Position numbers and translations under genes: made by a program | Notes under the pieces: model-generated | Told to the model about the DNA's origin: nothing | Seen by the model: only the letters and a program-made list of their open reading frames with translations | The model's database searches: none | Part shown: piece after piece, positions 22,252 to 29,968 of the stretch | Position numbering within the stretch: the first letter of the stretch is position 1 | How the letters are laid out: every line of letters begins with the position of its first letter | Source of the DNA: an uncultured Eubacteriales bacterium | GTDB lineage: Bacteria; Bacillota; Clostridia; Oscillospirales; Butyricicoccaceae | DNA: 38,754 bases | Direction: 5' to 3' | Assembly (NCBI GenBank): GCA_910579575.1 | Contig: CAJTUM010000001.1 | Span: 75,360-114,113, forward strand

Positions 22252-23811
22252 ATGATAGAAAACATGATTTTTTTGCTGGCGGCGTTGGCGGCGGCTGGGG
22301 TGAGCGCCGTGCATTTTGTACACATGCTTCAGCTCAGCTCCTATCAGTTTGGCCAATACAAGCGATATCTGCAAAAAAACGCCGAGACGGTTTTCGGGCT
22401 TCGCCGCATGACGGCGCTGCTGACGCTGGCGCCCTGGGCCTTTCCCCAGGCCAGGGGAAAGGCGCTGATTTACTGCGCCGTTATCCTACTGTGTTACGCT
22501 GGGCTGAACCGGCTGCACAAGGCCAAAAAGCCCCTGGTTTATACCGCGCGGGTCAAGCGTTTGCTGGCTGCGCTGTCGCTGCTCAACCTGGCCGCTATGC
22601 TCCCAGCCTTCCTTTGGCCTGCTTGGGGCGGCGGGGTTTTTGGTCTGGCGCTGTTTCTGGAGCCGCTGTTGGTCGCCCTGACCAACTGGCTGAATGGGCC
22701 CATTGAGAAAGCGATTTCCAACCGGTATGTGGAAGAAGCCCGACAAAAGCTGGCCGCCATGCCGGAGCTGACGGTCGTCGGCGTCACCGGCAGCTTTGGC
22801 AAAACCAGCACAAAATATTTCCTTCATACGCTGCTCTCCACTCAATACAACGTGTTGATGACGCCGGGCAACTACAACACCACTTTAGGGGTAGTGCGCA
22901 CAGTGCGGGAACAGCTTTCTCCCACACATCAGATTTTCCTGTGCGAAATGGGCGCTCGGCATCCGGGGGATATCAAGGAGATCTGCGACCTGGTCCGCCC
23001 TCAATATGGCGTGATTACCGCCGTGGGAGAACAGCATTTGGAAAGCTTCGGTTCTGTGGAAAACATAGCGAACGCCAAGTTTGAACTGTACGACGCCATC
23101 CCGCCGGAGGGCAAGGTGTTTTTGAATTTTGACAACCAGACGATCCGCCAAAAGGCGGCGAGCAAGGGCGGCAAACCAATCGTCCGCTATGGCTTGGAAG
23201 GGGAACGGGATTACCTGGCCTCCGATATCGCCGTCACCTCCGGCGGCACAGAATTCACCATGACCGCCCCAGACGGCCAAAGCCTGCGTTACCGCACTCG
23301 GCTGCTGGGGGAACACAATGTGCAGAATATCGCCGCCGCCATTGCGGTGTGCTGTCAGCTGGGCCTTTCTTTGGAGCAGCTGGCCCCTGCCGTCCGGCGG
23401 CTGGAATCCGCCCCCCACCGGATGCAGATGATTCGGGGCGGCGCTTATACCGTCATTGACGACGCCTATAATTCCAACCCCAAGGGCGCCGAAGCGGCTC
23501 TGCGCACGCTCTCCATGTGCCAGGGTCTGCGGATTTTAGTGACGCCCGGCATGGTGGAACTGGGGGAAAAGGAATTTGAGCTGAACTACGAATTTGGCAA
23601 ACAGGCCGCTCAATACTGCGATTACGCGGCGCTGGTCAACCCCCGTCAGGCGGAGCCCATTCGCCAGGGAATGCTGGAGGCTGGGTTCCCGCCGGAAAAG
23701 CTGATTGTGGCAGATACTCTCCAGCAGGCGCTGGAATTTGCCCAATCCTGCGGTCAGCCGGGCCAGCCTCGGTTTGTGTTGCTGGAAAACGATTTGCCGG
23801 ACAATTATTAG
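22252..23811 (+). CDS. murF: MurF-type Mur ligase with N-terminal membrane domain
   Basis: Mur ligases join amino acids to the UDP-MurNAc peptide using ATP; beside a Ddl-type ligase this is best read as MurF, adding D-Ala-D-Ala. At 519 residues it is longer than usual (about 450) because residues 1-150 form a membrane region with about four hydrophobic helices (near 5-25, 55-65/70-85, 103-123, 126-145). Then come the P-loop GVTGSFGKTST (177-187), PGNYNTTLG, the CEMGARHPGDI segment, GEQHLESFG, the HNVQNIAAA hinge and DDAYNSNPKG. These fit MurF. Related membrane MurF forms occur in Clostridia, but MurT-like or other Mur-fold roles are not excluded. GGAGGG lies 12 nt before the start. Confidence 0.85.
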   Translation: MIENMIFLLAALAAAGVSAVHFVHMLQLSSYQFGQYKRYLQKNAETVFGLRRMTALLTLAPWAFPQARGKALIYCAVILLCYAGLNRLHKAKKPLVYTARVKRLLAALSLLNLAAMLPAFLWPAWGGGVFGLALFLEPLLVALTNWLNGPIEKAISNRYVEEARQKLAAMPELTVVGVTGSFGKTSTKYFLHTLLSTQYNVLMTPGNYNTTLGVVRTVREQLSPTHQIFLCEMGARHPGDIKEICDLVRPQYGVITAVGEQHLESFGSVENIANAKFELYDAIPPEGKVFLNFDNQTIRQKAASKGGKPIVRYGLEGERDYLASDIAVTSGGTEFTMTAPDGQSLRYRTRLLGEHNVQNIAAAIAVCCQLGLSLEQLAPAVRRLESAPHRMQMIRGGAYTVIDDAYNSNPKGAEAALRTLSMCQGLRILVTPGMVELGEKEFELNYEFGKQAAQYCDYAALVNPRQAEPIRQGMLEAGFPPEKLIVADTLQQALEFAQSCGQPGQPRFVLLENDLPDNY

Positions 23812-24084
23812 GAGGCGGAGGCGCCGCGCTTTCCGCCAGAAGGGCAGAATCTCTCTGCCGGGGCTGTCGCCAGCCCCCTCTGGGACGGCGGAGGGGCTTT
23901 GAGGAAGACGAGGCCAAGGCTGTCGCCAGTTTCCCTGCAAAAGGGAAAGCCGCGCAGCGGCGGGAGGTTTTCTGCACAAACATTCCGAAGACGTTGCAGA
24001 ATTTTGAGAAAATAAAAACAATTTACAATGTTATATAAAAACAATACAAACTGTATTTTTATTTATCGGATAGGAGCGGATGAG

Positions 24085-25284
24085 ATGAAAATTCGAGTGG
24101 GCGTATTTTTTGGCGGCAAAAGCGTGGAGCACGAGGTTTCGGTGATTTCTGCCATGCAGGCCATTGCGGCGCTGGACCAGCAGAAATATCAGGCCGTGCC
24201 CATTTATATCACCAAAGAAAACCAGTTTTATACCGGGGAGCATTTGGGGCAGATCGAATCATATCAGGATATCCCTGGGGCGCTGAAGCGGGCTGCGCGC
24301 ATTACTCTGATAGGCGGACAGAATACCGCTGTTTTACAGTGTTATCCCCCAAAAAAGCTGGGCAGCAGCCAGATAGGGGAGATCGATGTGATTTTGCCTG
24401 TGACCCACGGCACCAATGTGGAGGACGGCGCTTTGCAGGGCTTTTTTGAATATCTGAACATCCCCTATGCCGGCTGCGACGTCTGCGCTTCGGCGGCGGG
24501 CATGGATAAATGGGTGATGAAATCCCTGTTCAAAAGCGCCGGACTGCCGGCTGTGGAAGGGGCGCTGGTTACCAAAAAAAATTGGTTCGAAAGCGCCGAA
24601 GGGCAGATGGACCGCATTGAGAAAACCTGCGGCGGATATCCCATTATCGTCAAGCCGGTCAACCTGGGCAGCAGCGTCGGTATCGGCAAAGCTCGGGACC
24701 GAGCCCAGCTGGAAGAGGCCATGGAGGACGCTTTTGGGTATGCCAGCCGGGTGTTGGCGGAGCGCTGCGTGGAAAACCTGCGAGAGATCAATTGCTCGGT
24801 GTTGGGGGATCTGGACGAATGCCAAGCTTCTGTCTGCGAAGAGCCGCTGAACGCTACGGATATTTTGACCTTTGGCGACAAATATGAAAGCGGCGGCGGA
24901 AAAGGAGGATCCAAGGGCATGGAGAGCCTGAGCCGCCGGATTCCCGCCGACCTGCCGGAGGAAACCGCTCGGGAAATCCAACGATTGGCGAAGGAAGCGT
25001 TCCGCGCCATCAACGGCTGCGGCGTGGCCCGGGTGGATTTTATGATGGACGGCAAAAGCGGTCAGCTTTATGTGAACGAAATCAACACCATCCCCGGGTC
25101 GCTGGCTTTTTACCTCTGGCAACACGAGGGCATGGGCTTCGACCAGCTGCTGGACAAGATGATTGGGCTGGCGATGAAGCGCAAGCGGGAAAAGGACAGC
25201 CTGACCTTTACCTTTGACACCAATATCCTGGCCGGCGGCTCTTTGGGCGGCGCCAAAGGCGGCAAGCTGGGCGCCAAGAGGTAA
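24085..25284 (+). CDS. D-alanine--D-alanine ligase-family (Ddl) enzyme
   Basis: A 399-residue ATP-grasp ligase making a D-Ala-D-X dipeptide for cell-wall precursors. Visible: GGKSVEHEVSV (glutamate for the first D-Ala), HGTNVEDGALQG (108-119), YAGCDVCASAAGMDKWVMK, VKPVNLGSSVGIGKA (ATP clamp), NCSVLGD, and FMMDG...YVNEINTIPGS (Mg-binding). It differs from classic Ddl in HGxxVEDG for HGxxGEDG and in the omega-loop (KYESGGGKGGSKG) where YDYEAKY is usual, and has a basic, Gly-rich extension after KREKD. Specificity for D-Ala, D-Ser or D-Lac cannot be assigned. TAGGAG (24071-24076) sets start 24085. It follows MurF by 273 nt and may have its own AT-rich promoter near 24010-24040. Confidence 0.88.
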   Translation: MKIRVGVFFGGKSVEHEVSVISAMQAIAALDQQKYQAVPIYITKENQFYTGEHLGQIESYQDIPGALKRAARITLIGGQNTAVLQCYPPKKLGSSQIGEIDVILPVTHGTNVEDGALQGFFEYLNIPYAGCDVCASAAGMDKWVMKSLFKSAGLPAVEGALVTKKNWFESAEGQMDRIEKTCGGYPIIVKPVNLGSSVGIGKARDRAQLEEAMEDAFGYASRVLAERCVENLREINCSVLGDLDECQASVCEEPLNATDILTFGDKYESGGGKGGSKGMESLSRRIPADLPEETAREIQRLAKEAFRAINGCGVARVDFMMDGKSGQLYVNEINTIPGSLAFYLWQHEGMGFDQLLDKMIGLAMKRKREKDSLTFTFDTNILAGGSLGGAKGGKLGAKR

Positions 25285-25290
25285 CGAGCG

Positions 25291-26004
25291 ATGAACGAAA
25301 CAGAACAAGCGCTGCGCCAAGCGCTGAATCAGGACCGGCTTTGCCACATCGACATGATCGACAGCTTGGACAGGGGCTTCGCTCAAATTCTGCTGCAAGA
25401 GCCGGAGGGGCTGCTGACATATGACGCGGCTTGCCAAAAATACGGTCTGACCGCCAAGAGCCCAGCGTTTGTGGAAAAGGCTTTGGCCCTCTGCCAGCCG
25501 GAGCGGACGCTGGTTTGCCACCAGGATTGGTTGCTGGCAGAGGCCGCAGAACAGCTGAACCTGGAGCGGATGGATTTTTATCACGGCGTTTACGACCTGC
25601 CGGAGCCGCCGCCCCAGCGGGGGCCGGAGCCGGATATCCGCCCCTTGGACCCCGGCTGGTTGGATCAGGTTTCTCCTCATTATTATAACGACAGCAACCG
25701 GGCGTATTTGAGTCGCATTATGGCCAAAGGGGAGTTGTTTGGCGCGTTGTCGGACGGGGAGCTGGCGGGGTTTATCGGCTGCCATGAAGAGGGAACCTAT
25801 GGGATTTTGGAGGTGCTGCCCTCATTCCGCCGTCGGGGCGTGGGTTATGCGTTGGAGCGGCATATCATCGGCTGGCTGCTGGAACAGGGGCGCAGGCCCT
25901 ATTGCCAGATTGCCGTGGATAACAAAGCGTCTATCTCTCTGCAAAACCGTTTGGGGCTTCGTTTGTCTCAAAAACCGGTCTATTGGCTCTTTCCCCAAGA
26001 TTGA
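25291..26004 (+). CDS. GNAT-family N-acetyltransferase
   Basis: A 237-residue protein with an N-terminal all-helical region (1-110) and a C-terminal GNAT domain. The acetyl-CoA-binding motif is LEVLPSFRRRGVGYALE (about 171-187), followed by a QIAVDNKASISLQNRLGL segment that is typical of the family C-terminus. The N-terminal part (QILLQEPEGLLTYDAACQKYGL) resembles GNAT proteins annotated as 'acetyltransferase' with an unknown helical lead. Substrate unknown. It starts 7 nt after the ddl stop and is almost certainly in the same operon. A link with peptidoglycan precursor chemistry is only suggested by position. Confidence 0.85.
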   Translation: MNETEQALRQALNQDRLCHIDMIDSLDRGFAQILLQEPEGLLTYDAACQKYGLTAKSPAFVEKALALCQPERTLVCHQDWLLAEAAEQLNLERMDFYHGVYDLPEPPPQRGPEPDIRPLDPGWLDQVSPHYYNDSNRAYLSRIMAKGELFGALSDGELAGFIGCHEEGTYGILEVLPSFRRRGVGYALERHIIGWLLEQGRRPYCQIAVDNKASISLQNRLGLRLSQKPVYWLFPQD

Positions 26005-26104
26005 ACGCCCGCCGGCGAGGCTTGCTATCGGGCGCCTGAGCGGCGGCAGGCTACGCCTGTCAGCAGCCTCAACTGTCGCGTTACCTGGGTCGACTGCCGG
26101 TTGA

Positions 26105-26133
26105 TTGCCTTTTTGGGAAGATGAGGGTACAAT
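26105..26133 (+). promoter_or_regulatory. Promoter of the XRE regulator gene
   Basis: TTGCCT (26105-26110), 17-bp spacer, TACAAT (26128-26133), 34 nt ahead of the start. Confidence 0.7.
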
Positions 26134-26166
26134 ACCGCCATCGCAACAAGATGGAGGAGACAGCAC

Positions 26167-26589
26167 ATGGAGCGAAAGACATTGGGCGGCCGAATTGGAG
26201 CGCTGCGCCGGGAAAAAGGTTGGACTCAGCTGGAACTCGCGGAAAAGATGGCAGTGACGGACAAGGCGGTAAGCAAATGGGAGCGGGATTTATCTTGGCC
26301 GGACGCGGCTTCTTTGCCGAAGTTGGCCGCTTTATTTGGGCTGACGATAGACCAGCTGATTGGCGGCATGGACATTCCGAGAGCGGACGGTTTGGCTCAA
26401 AAGGCGGAGGGGAAAAGCAGAGTTGCCTCTTTGTTTTTGTTGATTTGCAAAGCGCTGCCCACAGCTCTGGGCGTCGCTACGGCGGCTCTTGCCGCTCTGG
26501 GGGAATTGGATACCCGGAGCGGCTTTGCCTTACTGGGTTTGGGCTTGGCTTGCGTCGGGATCGTTCTTTTGAGCAGCGAGAAACAGTGA
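26167..26589 (+). CDS. XRE-family transcription regulator with hydrophobic tail
   Basis: A 140-residue protein with a Cro/C1 helix-turn-helix at about 8-64 (LGGRIGALRREKGWTQLELAEKMAVTDKAVSKWERDLSWPD, short enough to read as helices 1-4) and a C-terminal part with two hydrophobic segments (about 86-106 and 119-136), likely membrane-inserted. The TDKAVSKWERG-type core is typical of Firmicute XRE regulators tied to stress or transport. AGATGGAGGAG upstream and an own promoter (26105-26133) make it an independent gene. It sits just left of the DnaA-box region; its partner operator is not evident. Confidence 0.88.
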   Translation: MERKTLGGRIGALRREKGWTQLELAEKMAVTDKAVSKWERDLSWPDAASLPKLAALFGLTIDQLIGGMDIPRADGLAQKAEGKSRVASLFLLICKALPTALGVATAALAALGELDTRSGFALLGLGLACVGIVLLSSEKQ

Positions 26590-26767
26590 CATTTCCTCGG
26601 AAAATGTTCATGTGCGGTAAAGTAACACAAAACTTTAACAGACAATAGCCTATTATTCCGTTACGAACAATACTATAATTGAGTAAAGAGTAATCCTGCG
26701 ACCCAATTGTGTTGATCTTTAAAGGGCAGAGTATTTACCTTGAGCAAAGCCTTTGGGGGTTCAACAA

Positions 26768-26863
26768 TTATCCACAGCTGTTGTGGGAGTTTTCCACAGC
26801 GTTCAGGGCGGTTATCCCCAGGTTATCCTCAAGTTATCCACAGTTTGAACAGGTTTATGCACA
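26768..26863 (+). other. oriC: DnaA-box cluster, oriC-like
   Basis: Six boxes in the same orientation lie in 96 bp: TTATCCACA (26768-26776), TTTTCCACA (26790-26798), TTATCCCCA (26812-26820), TTATCCTCA (26823-26831), TTATCCACA (26834-26842) and TTATGCACA (26855-26863). An AT-rich stretch without boxes (about 26870-26990) follows, suitable for unwinding. The position upstream of rpmH is the classical origin location. dnaA itself is not adjacent. The remaining part of 26590-27143 holds a lone TATAAT (26674-26679) and the rpmH promoter. Confidence 0.75.
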
Positions 26864-27020
26864 GGTCTTTCGTAAGTATCGTCACATTTTCAAAAGGCAG
26901 ATAAAAGATACAAAAAGTATAAAAATAGAAAATAACACAGTTTCTCTGGGAAAACAGGCTTATTTTTCGTTGTTTTTCTGACGGAAGAACGGAATCTTGA
27001 AAGGTTGTCTCTTTTTAAGG

Positions 27021-27050
27021 TTGACAGAAAGGCGGCCTGCACATTATAAT
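27021..27050 (+). promoter_or_regulatory. Consensus promoter of rpmH
   Basis: TTGACA (27021-27026), 18-bp spacer, TATAAT (27045-27050): a perfect vegetative promoter about 94 nt ahead of rpmH. Confidence 0.9.
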
Positions 27051-27143
27051 AAAGGACGCGCAGTTGTACCGTAGGCAGCGGTATGCGTCTGAAAACATCA
27101 GGTTTATGCCTGTCTTACCTGAAATCATGGGGAGGTGAGCCAA

Positions 27144-27278
27144 ATGCTGAGAACATATCAGCCGAAAAAGCGTCAGCGCAGCAAGGAACATGGCTTTATG
27201 AAGAGAATGAAGACCCGCAACGGCAGAAAAGTTTTGGCCAGAAGACGCGCCAAGGGCAGAGTAAGACTTTCTCACTAA
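27144..27278 (+). CDS. rpmH: 50S ribosomal protein L34
   Basis: A 44-residue, very basic ribosomal protein of the large subunit. The sequence starts MLRTYQPKKRQRSKEHG and ends with NGRKVLARRRAKGR and RLSH, the L34 signature. GGGGAGGTGAG (27129-27139 region) precedes the ATG. A hairpin (27284-27305) follows the stop, separating it from rnpA and probably causing partial termination, usual for the stoichiometry of L34 versus RNase P protein. It is the first gene of the origin-proximal block that runs to parB. Confidence 0.98.
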   Translation: MLRTYQPKKRQRSKEHGFMKRMKTRNGRKVLARRRAKGRVRLSH

Positions 27279-27283
27279 AACCT

Positions 27284-27310
27284 AAGACCGCTTGTACGCG
27301 GTCTTAAATT
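27284..27310 (+). terminator. Attenuating terminator between rpmH and rnpA
   Basis: AAGACCGC (27284-27291), 6-nt loop, GCGGTCTT (27298-27305), then AAATTTT. The weak T-run fits partial readthrough into rnpA. Confidence 0.7.
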
Positions 27311-27331
27311 TTAATACCGAGGCATCTTATC

Positions 27332-27712
27332 ATGCAGCACACCCAATCCCTTTGCGAAAACAAGCTGTTTCGGGCGCTTTACGCCCGGGGCAAATCGGCG
27401 ACGGCCCCCTGCATGGCGGTTTATGCCCGCCGAAACCGGCTGAAAACCGTCAGCCGGATGGGGATCACTTGCAGCGTTAAGCTGGGGGGCGCGGCGCAGC
27501 GCAATCGGATGCGCCGTCGCCTGCGGGAAGCGTATCGGCTCAATGAAGGCCGTTTCCTTCCTGGGTATGATATCGTAATTGTGGCCCGAGCTCGGGCCTT
27601 GAAACGCCCTTTTTCCGTTTTGGAAAAAGAGATGCTGGGCATATTCAGCAAATTGGGGATGACGGCAAAAGATGATGAAAAAACTGGTATTGAATCTGAT
27701 CCGGTTTTATAG
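27332..27712 (+). CDS. rnpA: Ribonuclease P protein component
   Basis: The basic protein partner of RNase P RNA, needed to process tRNA 5' ends. The 126 residues carry the RNR motif, QRNRMRRRLREAYR (about 55-68), and the preceding VSRMGITCSVKLGGA strand; the ending is longer than average (KDDEKTGIESDPVL), partly because it overlaps yidD by 41 nt. GAGG at 27319-27322 is a weak ribosome site. Position between rpmH and yidD is the canonical one. Confidence 0.95.
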   Translation: MQHTQSLCENKLFRALYARGKSATAPCMAVYARRNRLKTVSRMGITCSVKLGGAAQRNRMRRRLREAYRLNEGRFLPGYDIVIVARARALKRPFSVLEKEMLGIFSKLGMTAKDDEKTGIESDPVL

Positions 27713-27887
27713 AAAGCGGCTTTCCGGGCTGAAAAGAGCCCCTACTTGCCGCTTTGTTCCCACCTGCTCTCAATACGCCTTGGAGGCGATTGAGAAACAC
27801 GGCCTTTTGAAGGGCGGCGCTTTGGCCTTGTGGCGCGTTTTGCGCTGCAATCCGTTTTGCAGGGGCGGATACGACCCGGCGCCGTAA
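27672..27887 (+). CDS. yidD: Membrane-protein insertion factor YidD
   Basis: A 71-residue protein of the YidD family, an amphipathic peripheral membrane protein that aids insertion by YidC. The signature is seen: FYRKRLSGLK, TCRFVPTCSQYALEAIEKHG and LRCNPFCRGGYDP with three conserved cysteines. ATG codons at 27672 and 27675 are both possible; the gene starts inside rnpA in another frame, so translation is coupled. It precedes yidC by 69 nt, across a GC hairpin. Confidence 0.95.
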   Translation: MMKKLVLNLIRFYRKRLSGLKRAPTCRFVPTCSQYALEAIEKHGLLKGGALALWRVLRCNPFCRGGYDPAP

Positions 27888-27893
27888 CACGCC

Positions 27894-27920
27894 GGCCGGC
27901 CCCTCTGCCGGGGGCGGGCC
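27894..27920 (+). other. GC hairpin between yidD and yidC
   Basis: GGCCGGCCCC (27894-27903), 6-nt loop, GGGGCGGGCC (27911-27920), 9 of 10 pairs. No T-run follows, so it is not a rho-independent terminator; it may be an mRNA processing or stabilising stem. Confidence 0.5.
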
Positions 27921-27956
27921 CTATGAATTCTGCAATCTGGCAGAAGGAGAAGATCT

Positions 27957-28970
27957 ATGTTTGATATCATCGCGGTTCCCTTTGGGCACGTTATGCGCTT
28001 TATCTATGAGGGAGTGGGCAGCTACGGCCTGTCCATTATCCTGTTTACGCTGCTGACCCAGGCGATTATGCTGCCCTTTAACTGGAAACAGAAAAAGGGT
28101 ATGATGGATGTGCAGCGCATTCAGCCCAAGCTGCTGGAGCTGCAAAAAAAATATGCCAACAACCGGGATAAATACGCCCAAGAGGTGCAGAAGCTTTACG
28201 ACGAAGAGGGCGTGAGCCCTTTTTCTGGCTGCCTGCCCATGTTGCTGACGCTGCCTATTATGATGGGCCTGTATTATGTGGTGGCGCAGCCGCTGCGTTA
28301 TTTCATGGGCCTCAGCGCCGACCAGATCAGCCAGATGGCCCAGTTGCTGGACGTGACCAGTACAAACGCTATCCAGATGCAGGGCGAGATTGTGGCCCAG
28401 TATTTTCAGAATTTTGATCTGCTGAGCCAGCATATTCCCGGCCTGATGCAGGTGGATTTCAATTTTCTGGGCCTGAATCTGGCGCTGACGCCTTCGCTGA
28501 AGCAATTCAGCGCTTTGTGGGCCTTGCCCGCCATCTCCGGCGGCACCGCTTTCTTGCAGACCTTTGTCATGCGGCAGATGCAGAAACGTCAGGGCGCTGT
28601 GCAGGACGCTTCGGCCAACGCCTCCAACGCCATGATGAATATCATGATGCCGGCCATGTCTATTTATTTCAGTTTTATCCTGCCGGCGGGCCTGAGCCTT
28701 TATTGGATTTCCCGCAATGTCTTTACCACTGTGCAGGAGCTGATCTTGACCCCTTATTTTATCCGCAAGGGACGGGAGAAGGAAGCCCAGCTGCTGGCGG
28801 AGCAGGAGGCCAAAAAGAAGCGCCGCCAGGAAAAAATGGCCCAGCAGCGGCAGAAGCAGGCCGAGCAGGCCAAGGGCGGCAAGCAGGGCGCAGACCAGAC
28901 CAAAAGGAGCCAGGCCCCAGAGGATGGGGAGGAGCCTCGGCAGGATCCAGAAGATCAGGATCAAGGTTAA
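27957..28970 (+). CDS. yidC: Membrane protein insertase YidC/SpoIIIJ
   Basis: Inserts proteins into the cytoplasmic membrane. The 337 residues show the short Gram-positive layout with five membrane segments and no lipoprotein signal. Segment one is YGLSIILFTLLTQAIMLPF; the family-conserved Arg of the hydrophilic groove aligns with Gln35 here. KQKKGMMDVQRIQPKLLELQKKY is the coiled cytosolic loop (C1), followed by SGCLPMLLTLPIMMGLYY, FLQTFVMRQMQ, and FILPAGLSLYWISRNVFT. A long charged tail (270-337, Lys/Gln/Glu-rich, ending DQDQG) could contact ribosomes. AAGGAG (27944-27949) sets the start. jag follows after 21 nt. Confidence 0.94.
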   Translation: MFDIIAVPFGHVMRFIYEGVGSYGLSIILFTLLTQAIMLPFNWKQKKGMMDVQRIQPKLLELQKKYANNRDKYAQEVQKLYDEEGVSPFSGCLPMLLTLPIMMGLYYVVAQPLRYFMGLSADQISQMAQLLDVTSTNAIQMQGEIVAQYFQNFDLLSQHIPGLMQVDFNFLGLNLALTPSLKQFSALWALPAISGGTAFLQTFVMRQMQKRQGAVQDASANASNAMMNIMMPAMSIYFSFILPAGLSLYWISRNVFTTVQELILTPYFIRKGREKEAQLLAEQEAKKKRRQEKMAQQRQKQAEQAKGGKQGADQTKRSQAPEDGEEPRQDPEDQDQG

Positions 28971-28991
28971 ATTGTACGGAGGCTGTTTGAA

Positions 28992-29672
28992 ATGGTAAAA
29001 AGTATAGAAGCGAAGGGCGATTCCATTGAAGCGGCCGTAGCCGCCGCCCTGGCGCAGCTGGGGAAAGAACGGGACGACGTGACGGTGGAGGTGTTGGAAA
29101 AGGGGAAATCCGGCTTTTTCGGCATCGGCGCCCAGCCCGCTCTGGTGCGGGTGAGCTATGAACATTCGCCGGCGGACAAGGCGACCGAATTTTTGGAGGG
29201 CCTGCTCCAGCGCTTCGGGACGCCCGCCCGGGTGGAATGTACAGTAGACGAACTGAATGAAGCCATTAAAATCAATCTGGTAGGGGAAAATATGGGGACG
29301 GTAATCGGCCGCCGGGGCGACACGCTGGACGCCATTCAGTACCTGACCAGCATTGTGGCCAACAAAAATGAGGAAAAGCGCTGGCATATCGCGCTGGATA
29401 CCGAAAACTATCGAGCCAAGCGCCAGGCCGCTTTGGAAAAGCTGGCGGCGAACACAGCGCAAAAGGCTCTGCGCTATAAGCGCAGCATTGCTTTGGAGCC
29501 GATGAACCCCCATGAGCGCCGCATCATTCACGCGGCCTTGCAGGATTTTGAAGGGGTTACCACGCATTCCGTAGGCGTCGAGCCCAACCGCAAGGTCATC
29601 GTGGCGCCGGAAGGCGGCAGCCGACCCGGCGGATATCGAAACGGTCGGGGCGGCCGCAGCCGGCAACAATAA
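28992..29672 (+). CDS. jag: Jag/KhpB (EloR) RNA-binding protein
   Basis: A 226-residue RNA-binding protein of the SpoIIIJ-associated family, implicated in cell elongation and division control. Domains: Jag-N (1-50; KSIEAKGDSIEAAVAAAL, KGKSGFFGIG), KH with VIGRRGDTLDAIQYL (about 106-120), and R3H with NPHERRIIHAALQD (about 172-185). A Gly/Arg-rich, disordered tail (SRPGGYRNGRGGRSRQQ) ends it. GGAGG (28978-28982) sets the start. It is the usual partner of yidC in Firmicutes and is followed by a strong terminator, which ends the rpmH-jag unit. Confidence 0.95.
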   Translation: MVKSIEAKGDSIEAAVAAALAQLGKERDDVTVEVLEKGKSGFFGIGAQPALVRVSYEHSPADKATEFLEGLLQRFGTPARVECTVDELNEAIKINLVGENMGTVIGRRGDTLDAIQYLTSIVANKNEEKRWHIALDTENYRAKRQAALEKLAANTAQKALRYKRSIALEPMNPHERRIIHAALQDFEGVTTHSVGVEPNRKVIVAPEGGSRPGGYRNGRGGRSRQQ

Positions 29673-29691
29673 GAGCATTCAAACATAAGGG

Positions 29692-29721
29692 GCGCGGGGG
29701 CATCTTGCCCCCGCGCTTTTT
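29692..29721 (+). terminator. Rho-independent terminator after jag
   Basis: GCGCGGGGGC (29692-29701), 5-nt loop, GCCCCCGCGC (29707-29716), T5. Downstream, 29722-29931 has a palindrome CATACG-C-CGTATG (29744-29756) and no clear promoter. Confidence 0.93.
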
Positions 29722-29931
29722 GCCAGCGGGGGCTGCCGAAGACCATACGCCGTATGCGCTTAGGCGGCGGATGGTCAGTTGAGCTCGAGGCCAGAGCGGC
29801 TGGGGTTTGTATTTAAACGGCCTTTTCCCTCTTAACAAGGGTTTGGCGGCCAGGATAAACTCAAACCCAACCGTTTATTGGAGCGGCTTCGGCTGCGAAC
29901 ACAGAGGAGACGCAAACCAAACATCAAAACA

Positions 29932-29954
29932 CAGGTCACGGCCGCCGCGACCTG
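29932..29954 (+). other. GC hairpin before the mnmE ribosome site
   Basis: CAGGTC (29932-29937) pairs with GACCTG (29949-29954), with an inner CG/CG pair around a GC loop. It sits directly against the AAGGAGGGG site. The arrangement resembles the GTCGGGCC hairpins before the PspC and serine hydrolase genes, though the sequence is only loosely related. Confidence 0.4.
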
Positions 29955-29968
29955 AAGGAGGGGATAGC

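Noticed and set aside
24334..25785. A 483-residue minus-strand open frame
   Set aside because: Antisense to the Ddl and GNAT genes; His/Gln/Leu-rich shadow without domain features.
26709..26981. A 90-residue + strand open frame
   Set aside because: It runs through the DnaA boxes and AT-rich region, has no homology signature or ribosome site, and its codons simply read TTATCCACA repeats.
27921..29678. A 585-residue open frame on the minus strand
   Set aside because: Antisense to yidC and jag, which are both certain; the frame stays open only because of codon bias.
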